Part shown: piece after piece, positions 55,553 to 64,000 of the stretch
Layout: the number at the start of each line of letters is the position of its first letter
Numbering within the stretch: position 1 is the stretch's first letter
Assembly (NCBI GenBank): GCA_005656395.1
Contig: SRSI01000050.1
Location: forward strand, 3,596,001 to 3,660,000
Direction: 5' to 3'
Length of the DNA stretch: 64,000 bases
Source of the DNA: Strongyloides papillosus
Taxonomy: Eukaryota; Nematoda; Chromadorea; Rhabditida; Strongyloididae
Program-made: the position numbers and the translations under genes
Notes under the pieces: generated by a model
Databases searched by the model: none
Told to the model about the DNA's origin: nothing
The model's input: the letters and a program-made list of their open reading frames with translations, nothing else

Positions 55553-58005
55553 CTATAAATTATACTTGGGAACAATACAATTAAGTAACTCCGAGAGACT
55601 TTTACGCTCCTCATCGTGCAGTTGTTTTATACCATTCATCTCATTAATTATTTTAAAGCATTCGCAATAAACGTTATCATTATATTTCATTTGCTTCTGC
55701 CGGTAGACGGATAAATGATCCAGTAGTAATAAATACATTTCATAAATTGTATCGAAAAACATTTCTAATTGATCAGCTTCGGTTTTGTAAACATCAAAAT
55801 TTATTCGACGAAAATCATCAATAATCTCGCCAATATCTTTCAAGTCCAAAACCCTATTATATAAATCATCCAAATCTATAGGTGCCTCAGTCTTGATCAT
55901 GAAATTTTTTAGTATAGCAGATTTTTCAAATCCATGGACAAAATCCCTTAACATTGGTCGACGTAAAGATTCATTGTATAATATTGATTGAATAAACGAT
56001 ATTGCTAATCTAAGCTTGTAATTATCATCACATTCCTTGTAATTATCATTGTAGGTGACAAAAGTAATAGGGTTTATAAAGTCAAGTCCTTCAGATACTC
56101 TTGTTACATCATAAAATTCGCAGCTGCTAAATGATGTATCAACTGTTCTCATTGTTACATCCCTTGTAATACAACTATTTTTTACATCAGTTTCCGAGTC
56201 ATCAGTATCAGTTAGTGCTGGAGTTTCAAGTATCTCACTTTCGTCGTCAACTATACTAGAGCATGTAGTAGAATCACTTTTGTTCCACATAGACATATCA
56301 ACATCAGTGGAAAAACCAGATGTATCATTGAATATATCACTTCCATGATCCTGATTAACGGTATCTATGCTTTTTAGTAGATTTAATTGATAGGCATAAA
56401 CATTTTTCAATTCCCCAGAACGTGCCATCACATCATTTATGTCTATTGTTTTATCTAAAGTTTGATTCTCTTCTTCTTCTACAATCGTATATAAAGTTTC
56501 ACTTGGTTTTTCTACAATACTTTTGTCCTTACTACGTCTTGATTTATCAAAGTTAATAGTTGGAATATTGTCTAAAGTTGTAGATTGATCTTCTTGAGGA
56601 ACAGCTTTTTCAGAACGTTTTTCAGGTAATAAATCTGAGTGACTATCCATGGCATCACAAGTATCCTCATTGGTGTTTTCAGGATTTTCAGGAAGTATGG
56701 CATTTTCCGAAGTACTGACAGTTTTAGCATCATTGGTTGAATTTTGAGACATGTTCTTCAAAGTAGCTGAATTTCTGGATATTTCGTCAATACTAGAGTT
56801 AACATTTAATATATCCTCATAAACAAAATCATACGATTCGTTGAGGAAGTGTTGATCTCTATCAGAACTAGAAGTATGCAGCTGATCCACCTCCATCTCA
56901 TTTTCCTTCAAATTACCCTCCAGTGCAGGCGCATTAACGAGACTGTTGTCATTTACAAAATCATTGACAACAGGGCTACTTGGAGCAAATTTTGAAATTT
57001 TGGAAGGTCTAACAGGTGAACTAAGTCTTATAAATGATTGTGATGAACTTGATTCACCAATTTCATCTATATCAATGGTATTAGATATATTCTCTCTACC
57101 AGGTGATGTTGAAACACCCTCTACAGAATAGGATAAATCATCCGGGAGTGATCTGCGGAGATTATTGATACGGTACGATTTTGGTGAATTTAAGCTTCGT
57201 CTTCGAAATGGTGTAGAATTGTTTGAAATATCCATTATGCCACTACCAAATTTCCTAGGAAAATTGAGAGGAGAATTTCTGTAGATATATGAATTCGGTA
57301 GTATCTTGTAGGAGCTTAATGATTTCACACCATTCGAAGGTTGATGCGTATTAAATATATCTTCAGATAATAAAAAATTATCTTCTTCCATTAGAAAATT
57401 ATTTTCTTTTTCGAATCTCAGTCCCTCTGGTGACATAACAGCCATATTCATACTTTTCGGAGTTGATATTTCTGCAGAAGGTCTCTTAGGTGTCCTTGCG
57501 AATGAGACATCCATGTCATCGCTATTCTCAGAATCACTCAAATTCTCATTGCGCTGTGTGCTGTTACCATTTGATCCGAAGGTACTTCGTGTTGCGCTCA
57601 TGATTGGGGTGTTAAAACTCCTGTTGCTGGCAATTGAAATATTACCAGGAGATGCACTAAATACATCAGATGTCGTGTTTAAACGCATCGGAGTCTGAAC
57701 ATCAGGAGTCACATAAACAGTCTTTGGTCTGCTATTGAACATCAGTTTTGGCGTTGACGTTTGTGATTCTGACGACTCAGAATAATCAATCTCCTCCATT
57801 ACAGTACCAAAGTGAACATTTAAGTCAGTCTTATCAAAATGCCTGTATAAATATTGGTAAAATATGTAGATTGCAAAACCTACTGGACAACACGTTTACG
57901 GCTAAAGCTGACACGCCTCCTCTTAATGATATTTTTGGGAGTCTCAAATGAATTATTCGAACCATCGTTAGCCTGCTTCAGAATGGAATTTATACGATTA
58001 GACAT
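55553..58005 (-). CDS. knl-1: KNL-1-like kinetochore scaffold
   Basis: Complement of 57884..58005 and 55553..57842 (41-bp intron, phase 2), giving 803 residues. The N-terminus carries both PP1-docking motifs of KNL1: NSILK (residues 6-10) and KRRRVSF, in the right order and spacing. The next ~500 residues are disordered and very rich in CDK-type sites (STPK, VTPD, QTPM, NTPI, RTPKRP, STPKS, MSPEG). A clear MELT array is not evident. The last ~200 residues look folded and helical (LRLAISFIQSILYNESLRRP, DFRRINFDVYKTEADQLEMF), consistent with the coiled-coil/RWD region that binds the MIS12 and NDC80 complexes. It would recruit PP1 and checkpoint proteins to kinetochores. The name rests mainly on the N-terminal motifs and overall layout. 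Confidence 0.7.
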
Positions 58006-58380
58006 CGTTAGAAATTTTAAACAAAAGAGTTAATAAATTGCCTTTCAATTGTGTAAATGGTGAATATTGCTGTGTTTAGTAAAAAATATGAAATAAACTA
58101 CGTTGAAAAATATATACGAAATCGTGGCAGAAATATAAAAAAGTTAATCATTACTGAACAGTATAAAATTTTGAAATTCGAAAGAATGCTCTGATAAGAC
58201 AAAAAAAATGTCCCAAGTGTATACGTAAGTAACAATTAGCAGAATCAATTGTCAACCATACTTTATTTGTCTCAATTTTTGACAATAAGTAGTATTTGTA
58301 ACAAAATTATTATTTAAAATTATTATATATACAAATAAATTACATTAAATAAAAAAATTATCATATTAAAGTTATTTCTC
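58006..58380. other. Gap between KLE-2 and KNL-1-like genes
   Basis: 375 bp of AT-rich DNA without an ORF. No T-rich acceptor is evident directly before the KNL-1-like ATG, unlike the other two genes of the cluster. Confidence 0.5.
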
Positions 58381-60681
58381 TTATTCTTCAATTTCATCAA
58401 AATCACTTTTAAGAAGCTCAAACGAGATTGAATTTATCCCGTCACCCTGTGAAATTTTCAAGTTTCCTTTATTTACAAGAAGCAGTGTTGATAAAAAGTA
58501 TCTTGAGATCATGTGACGTGGACAAGATTTAACCATATCCGAGAAAGAAACTGACTGGTTGACAGAATTAAATTTATCAATAACCTCATGACCATACTCA
58601 TTAATATCGAAATTCTTTCTCTCCTCCTCAACTTTAATATGAGGTTTTAAGAAGTCGTCCCATTCAAGAACCTCCTTATAAGATTCTTCAACCTCACGAT
58701 CAATGCTTTTCCAATATTGATTATTATACTTTTCAATAATCTCCGAATAGGTTAAATGTGGTAATTCCTCATCAGCTTGAATTATAATTGTATCATTTAG
58801 ATAAGCTTCCATAAACCTGCTTCGTCCACTTCTGTTTTGTGACGACCCTTCTACTTGACTAGTCGGAGGCTCCTGTCGACCACTTTCTAAGTCATGTTCA
58901 CTCTCAATAGGACTTCTCTTCCGAGATGAATTTAGAGAAGTATCTACATTTTCAATCTCAGGTGGTCTGATAAGATCAAAGTCATCCTCTGTAAACAGAT
59001 CTTCATTAACGATAGGCAAAGTTCCTAAATCATGGTCATTCATAGTTGGAATACCATCTTCTGCGTCACTATAATCACCTTTAATATCATCCTCTCCAAG
59101 CCCATTAACAATTGGGACATCCATACATTCTACAACAGTTTCAGGCATATTTGTAGCAACATTCATACTTTTCTCACATTCTTTGAGTACTTTTTTCCTC
59201 AATGAACGTACTTTTTCTCTTTGCTCGCTGAGACAGACATCATAAAGTTTATCCTTATCATAAACTGTTGACTCAACAGATGCATTACAAGACTTCCCTT
59301 TAGCATTTACCCTGAAGTATTCCACAATTTCCGCGTATGACAGTGATGTGCGATTGTCACCACGCTTTTCCAGAGTCTTTTTTATAGCTTTTTCCCTCTC
59401 ATTCTTCATTTTATTAAAATCGAGGTACTTTTCTTGCATAACAACAGGAACCCTTAGTTGTTTGCTCCGTTTACCTTCTCCGTCATTCAGATAGTTGTCT
59501 TCAACATAAGCATCTTTGAATGAACGGCATTTAATCTGACTGAAACATTCTGCATCTCCATGATCGACATTTTCCTTAATCTGTCCAGCAATTGCTTCCA
59601 AATTCACCATTGATCTGTTGACCTTACAGTCAGATTTAATAGCAAATGACGATTCATTTTGTATATCACCAAGTGCCCTTCTGACACTAGTTAATTGAGT
59701 ATCTATGCCTACCTCCTGAATATCATAATTACCCATTGTACTAGGCACAGAAGATCCTTCACGTGCACTTTCAACGACTCCAGCTGATTGTGATCTCCGA
59801 TTTTCATCAATATCCATTTTCTCATCGAGGCATTCATCATCAAAATCTACTTTATCACCAAGATGTATATCTTCATCTCCGACACCATCATCAACTATCG
59901 TGCCGCAAAACCTCTCTTCCAAGTCTCGAACTAACTGGTCCTCAAGCCGATTTGGATCAAAACAGGGTTGTCGAGAAGAGGCAGTCTCCGCGTCTTCTGG
60001 TACTGTCGGTGGTAATTCATCAATAGTTATGACGCATCTTGGCGGTGAGATAACGTCTATTATATCGAGGAAGTCGTAGTCCAGAATAGCAGTTCCATTG
60101 TCCAAGAAGCTGCAGGTATTAAGGAGAAAATCATCTTTACATCCAATTACATGCGATTTATTGTGAGTCGAGACTAAATTGACACGTCGCTTCTCTGTCT
60201 CGCTCATCGGCATAAAAGAAACTTGTGTCTTCGGGAACACGTCAAGAGAAGGAGGGTCATGCTCACAAATCCGCGATGATTTTGGTCCTTTTTTCAAGCC
60301 AGATATTGGTAGTAGACAAAATGGATTCTTGCTGTTATTTAACTTTAATTCAAGGTCCTCCTCTGGCTCAACATCTCCATCATTATCGTTTTGATTAGTC
60401 TCACCAGATCGCAATTTATCAATAAAATCGTTCACATCCCTATAGAGAGAATCGACTTTTGCAGAATACAGGAGTGTAGCGTTAGTTATAAGGTAGCCAG
60501 CCCGGACGAAGTCAATATCTTTTTCTCCATTACCGCCGGCATCTTTAACTTTACATAAGACATCCTCCAAGTGGTTCAAGAATGGATCCAATATAGTTGA
60601 AAGATTAACTTGGAATAAATCACCAACAACAGTGATAGGCTCAAGAAGTTTGCGAAAAAGTTGTTCAGCATTTGAATCCAT
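58381..60681 (-). CDS. kle-2: Condensin II kleisin subunit (NCAPH2/KLE-2)
   Basis: One exon, 766 residues. The N-terminus has the CAP-H2 pattern: QLFRKLLEPITVVGDLFQVN, LDPFLNHLEDVL, FVRAGYLITNATLLYSAKVD, with the VDSLY..VNDFIDKL helix that binds the SMC neck. An acidic stretch and the segment KNPFCLLPISG correspond to the conserved linker. The C-terminus (VSFSDMVKSCPRHMISRYFL, STLLLVNKGNLKI) corresponds to the winged-helix end that contacts the SMC cap. Condensin II compacts chromosomes from prophase and, in nematodes, supports holocentric kinetochore organisation. The motif S-(Y/F)-(S/A)-(E/D)-(I/M)-(I/V) occurs three times (LSYAEIVEYF, LTYSEIIEKY, VSFSDMVKSC). Confidence 0.88.
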   Translation of the reverse strand: MDSNAEQLFRKLLEPITVVGDLFQVNLSTILDPFLNHLEDVLCKVKDAGGNGEKDIDFVRAGYLITNATLLYSAKVDSLYRDVNDFIDKLRSGETNQNDNDGDVEPEEDLELKLNNSKNPFCLLPISGLKKGPKSSRICEHDPPSLDVFPKTQVSFMPMSETEKRRVNLVSTHNKSHVIGCKDDFLLNTCSFLDNGTAILDYDFLDIIDVISPPRCVITIDELPPTVPEDAETASSRQPCFDPNRLEDQLVRDLEERFCGTIVDDGVGDEDIHLGDKVDFDDECLDEKMDIDENRRSQSAGVVESAREGSSVPSTMGNYDIQEVGIDTQLTSVRRALGDIQNESSFAIKSDCKVNRSMVNLEAIAGQIKENVDHGDAECFSQIKCRSFKDAYVEDNYLNDGEGKRSKQLRVPVVMQEKYLDFNKMKNEREKAIKKTLEKRGDNRTSLSYAEIVEYFRVNAKGKSCNASVESTVYDKDKLYDVCLSEQREKVRSLRKKVLKECEKSMNVATNMPETVVECMDVPIVNGLGEDDIKGDYSDAEDGIPTMNDHDLGTLPIVNEDLFTEDDFDLIRPPEIENVDTSLNSSRKRSPIESEHDLESGRQEPPTSQVEGSSQNRSGRSRFMEAYLNDTIIIQADEELPHLTYSEIIEKYNNQYWKSIDREVEESYKEVLEWDDFLKPHIKVEEERKNFDINEYGHEVIDKFNSVNQSVSFSDMVKSCPRHMISRYFLSTLLLVNKGNLKISQGDGINSISFELLKSDFDEIEE

Positions 60682-60692
60682 AATAGGATTAT

Positions 60693-60703
60693 CTATAAAA
60701 ACG
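60693..60703 (-). promoter_or_regulatory. Candidate trans-splice acceptor before KLE-2
   Basis: On the minus strand TTTTTATAG ends 11 nt before the ATG at 60681, without a recognisable upstream exon. It fits a spliced-leader addition site; use is inferred. Confidence 0.35.
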
Positions 60704-61288
60704 ATGACATTAGATTAGATTAAAAGAAACATTTCTCTATATTTAAACACGAAAAAGATGAAAAAGCGACAACATAAAAGCAAATTTAAAACATGACACA
60801 AATGATAACACAGTCCTTTTTCGTCTTACCTTTATATAAAAAAGTCTGTCTCTCATGAATTTTCCAGAACTTTCGTAAAGCTAATACCTTTACTGTTGCT
60901 TTTTATATTCTCTATAATGACAGTGAAAAAATGATGATAAAAACACATTTTCTAACGACTGCGTTTTAATGTAAATAGTTTTCAAAATTGTCTTCTACTT
61001 TGGAGGATATTCTTGAATGTTATCAAAATAGTATTCCTCCTGATATGATTTAGAAATTCATCAAGAAAATTCTTTTCAAAATTATATAAAATGTTAAAAG
61101 CGTCAAAGAAAAGGTGTTAGAAAAATGATCGATGTGTAAAGAGAAATTAAAAAACTACAATTATAAATATCTATTCGTAAAATATGTTATGAGTTGTCTG
61201 ATGCATTCTAAGAAAATAAACAAATTAGAAGAAAAGAGAACATCATAATCATTGCTTAATAACATGGATAACACCAGTTTTTGCTTAT

Positions 61289-61404
61289 TACTGTAGTATA
61301 AAATGTTAGTACTGTATTACGAAATACTAATACTCCAAAATAAAATGTTGGCATTGTAGTACAAAACGTTAGTACTGTAATATAAGATGTTAATACTGTA
61401 TTTA
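61289..61404 (+). repeat. 21-bp tandem repeat, about 5.5 copies
   Basis: Units start at 61289, 61310, 61331, 61352, 61373 and 61394 (last one partial), with a consensus close to TACTGTAGTATAAAATGTTAG. Every unit is exactly 21 bp, while substitutions reach about a third of positions between the most different copies. Confidence 0.85.
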
Positions 61405-62055
61405 TTATGTAAATGTATAGTTTGCAAATTGTATAAAAAATTTTTCTACATATCTATTTTATCAATCCTTCAAAATCCTTTTATCACTTAGGAAAACAAA
61501 AGTAATGTGTAAACTATTTCTTCAGTGACAAAAATGGTCCCTACAGATAAGTTTCATGAACATCTGTGTGGTACGTCATTATTATACTCCTCATGATAAT
61601 ATAAAGTTTTACCTTGATATGAATAAATTATTTTTCATTATATCCATTTTTTATTAATATCCCTTATTAATGAAATCTTGTTTCTTCTAGATAATAATAT
61701 TTACTAAAATGAATTAGTGAATAGGGGACATTATCACTAATTCAAGGTGATGTGAATCAACATGATGTTCAAGACATTAAAAAAATTGTTAATACTATTT
61801 TTTGACTAGTAAAAGTAACAATTTCTAGGGGGAGAAATAAGTTACCTATAGGTCATCTTCAGGAAAATAGGCTTAGATTGTATATTTCACGTTAGTAAAA
61901 AATTTTAACAATCTCGTAGCCGAATTAAATTTCTAGAATTTTTTTCCATTTGGTACATTAGCTGAATTTAGTAGACATTCTTGTGTATATAATATTAATA
62001 CCCCTAGACAACATAATGATACTAATTCTTTAGATCCATCATATAATTTCTAACA

Positions 62056-62346
62056 ATGAATATATTAGCTAAAATTGTTGAACATTTTGTTCATAATTTT
62101 ATTTTCAGAGAATTTATTGATCTTGATGTTGTAGCTAGAGTTAATTTTCTATTAAGGTTACATTTTTTAGATATTTCATTCACTTCATATACACGTGCTA
62201 CAAACCCGACTTCGTATATTTTTGGCGTGTTTAGCCAGCTTGCAGTTACCCGCAGTGAGCGTTTAGAGGAAGCTATGCAAGACATTTATTCTATCTGTAA
62301 GCAATTTTTTTGTGCAGTTAACTTACTAGTTGTTATCAGCAGGTAG
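62056..62346 (+). pseudogene. Doubtful 96-codon ORF, possibly a remnant
   Basis: It begins with ATG (MNILAKIVEHFVHNFIFREF) and has locally higher GC and fewer A/T-ending codons (RSERLEEAMQDIY) than the surrounding spacer. The 100 bp upstream also translate into coding-like text ending in a stop (HSCVYNINTPRQHNDTNS). This suggests the tail of a decayed gene or mobile element rather than a free-standing gene. No family recognised. Confidence 0.25.
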
Positions 62347-63113
62347 ACTAAATTTTTAACCGATACTTAAAGGATAATTGCGAGTAGAATTAAAAACCAT
62401 TTAATGCCCAACAAATAATGACCAATTACAAAACAAAAAGTTTATTTAAAAATTAAAAACGTAATAAAAACAGAATTTAATACAAAAATTATACACGTAT
62501 ATGGGACAGTATAAAAAAAGTTCCTCACATGTATCAAAAAAACCGCCTGATGATATTTGGACAATAGATCTGCTGGTAAACCTTAAAATGAGCAATTTTT
62601 AAAATCACAAAATGAAACTTAACTTACCATGGAACTTTGGAATTTGCGAAATAGATATTAGAAGGCCTAAAAAAGAAACATTAGTATGAACATAAATTTT
62701 TTTTAATTTACCCATGACATATTGAATCAAGATAAATTGATAGTAATAGGTCTAAAATAGAAACATTATTATATCATAAAACAAAAATAAATCTACTTAT
62801 AAATCTGCATATATGCTGCAAAGTGAATCTGAAACTCCGGAAACATCAATGATATTATTCTAAAATCATAAATATTATTGTTTAATTAAAAATTTAACTT
62901 GCTAAAAATGAAGCACTAAAAACTACGCCAAAATATTTTGAAAAATGCATTATATTGTGGTAAAAAAACCCAATGACAATAGATTAAATCTATTAAATGT
63001 CAGGCTATTGTGAAAAAATTTTTGTTTAAAAGACAACTTTATGTAAAAAATGACAACAAAAATGACGGAAAAAATTATTGACAATAAATTTTTAAATTAA
63101 TCATGACAAGTTT

Positions 63114-64000
63114 TCATACATTGGCATTTTCTATCTTGACATCTACAGGCCATGGGAAGTCAGAACTTTTCCAAAAAGTTTCAAAGTCATCAGAATTAAA
63201 ACTTGCTTTTTGACCGCGACCGCTCCAATGACTAGCTCTGTTATTAATGGCTTCAACGACAGTACTAAAATACTGTTGTCTCTCTTCTTTGACACAAAAG
63301 CTTGCCATCCCACAATACAATAGGGCTTCTAAAATAAAGTCATTAATTTTTTAATGTCAAAATTACGTCTAAATGTCTTCATTTTGTCCTCTGGCAATGG
63401 AGGTCTTTTAGATGTCCGTGTCAACGAATGATAAAATTTAAAAAATATTTGGACATCTTTGGGAAACATAATGTCAGCAATTGTCATTCCAAGTTTTTGA
63501 GGATTGGACAAATCCTTGGCAATTGTACTAATGTCCGTATGTTTGTCTAAGAATTGGCGCAAGTTGGCATCTGGAGCCTTCTTGATCTGAAGAGACGAAT
63601 GATAATTATATTATTAAACATACCGAAACAAGATGGTCCCTATCAATGGCAATGACTACTTTTCTGACATCTAAAGCGACAAAACACAATGGCTTTTTTT
63701 CATCACCAATTTTTACTGACCATGTTCCTGCTGTATTCCAATTATCAATGTCTTTCTTTGCCACTTTTCTTTTTGACGGTTCCTGAATTGACATATTTTC
63801 AATCGTAGACATAATTGTATTGACACCTTCGTCGTTAATTGTCTTAATTTTGTCAATGGCATCTGAAATTGCCTTGTCAACATACAATTTAAGTTTTTCT
63901 TGGCACCTATTTTCCATTTGTTTCAGCATGTTGTCTAGTCTTAATGTCATCAAACGCATTGCTGTAGTTGATTCTTGTGATGTTGGCGTAGAATATGACT
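63114..64000 (-). CDS. Unrecognised protein, C-terminal part (5' end outside window)
   Basis: Complement of 63624..>64000, 63367..63586 and 63114..63328. The introns are only 37 and 38 bp, among the shortest in the window, and the joins keep the frame (phases 0 and 1). The frame is open to the right edge. The visible part has a helical basic segment (LDNMLKQMENRCQEKLKLYV), then a globular part (IADIMFPKDVQIFFKFYHSL, RPPLPEDKMKTFRRQALLYC) and ends NNRASHWSGRGQKAS..VKIENANV. The FP..S..RPPLPEDKM..R stretch faintly recalls a BEN domain, which I would not assert. Codon use is unlike neighbours: Asp and Val codons GAC and GTC are frequent. Confidence 0.6.

Larger units (their letters stand above)
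60682..63113. other. Intergenic region with minisatellite and one doubtful ORF
   Basis: About 2.4 kb upstream of the mitotic cluster and downstream of the last gene. Apart from the 21-bp tandem repeat at 61289 and the ORF at 62056, the sequence is AT-rich without recognisable genes or RNAs. Confidence 0.5.

Noticed and set aside
1..64000. CRISPR arrays, bacterial operons or ribosome-binding sites
   Set aside because: The introns and gene families show eukaryotic nuclear DNA; no spaced direct-repeat array was seen.

Overview
The window is eukaryotic nuclear DNA and almost certainly comes from a nematode, most likely a very AT-rich one of the Strongyloides kind. The reasons are a base composition of roughly three quarters A+T, a predominance of very short GT-AG introns (about 37-55 bp) with T-rich acceptors, compact genes on both strands, and protein families typical of nematodes. 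The species-level guess is inference; the AT-richness and introns are seen directly. Exon joins below were built by reading frame and splice sites by eye.

Layout. 0-6 kb: the 3' half of a myotubularin lipid phosphatase (+), a DNAJC11-type mitochondrial J-protein (-), then a frameshifted F-box pseudogene flanked by older relics. 6-18 kb: a 723-residue orphan receptor-like membrane protein (-), a tandem array of three four-TM (claudin/clarin-like topology) paralogues (+), two further small membrane proteins, a Costars-domain actin regulator (+) and a small orphan (-). 18-21.4 kb: CNOT3/NTL-3, a subunit of the CCR4-NOT deadenylase (-). 21.4-28.9 kb: a long stretch without convincing genes, the last 2.3 kb of which has a strong C-over-G strand skew.

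28.9-45 kb is one very large cadherin gene (+, about 2,914 aa, four exons, perhaps Dachsous-like). Its first intron carries a complete, apparently intact DIRS-type tyrosine-recombinase retrotransposon on the opposite strand, with 118-bp terminal inverted repeats and an internal complementary region that matches the predicted circle junction. Its third intron carries a nested antisense OSCP1 gene that shows a one-base frameshift near its start.

45-51 kb: an SLC30A9/ZnT9-type zinc transporter (-), a small threonine-rich membrane protein (+), and a TMEM200-like protein (-) that appears to have two alternative first exons and a GC-AG intron. 51-53.8 kb is empty. 53.8-60.7 kb holds three head-to-tail minus-strand genes that fit chromosome segregation: a condensin II kleisin (NCAPH2/KLE-2), a KNL-1-like kinetochore scaffold (SILK and RVSF PP1-docking motifs) and a basic coiled-coil protein with TP sites. 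The two gaps between them are about 375 bp each. 60.7-64 kb is mostly non-coding with a 21-bp minisatellite and ends in the 3' part of an unrecognised gene (-) with unusually dense GACA/TGTC motifs.

The strongest observations for follow-up are the DIRS element with its readable recombination core and empty site, the mitotic gene cluster with a short motif shared between neighbours, the tetraspan array with diverging loops but almost unchanged membrane segments, and the alternative first exons of the TMEM200-like gene.
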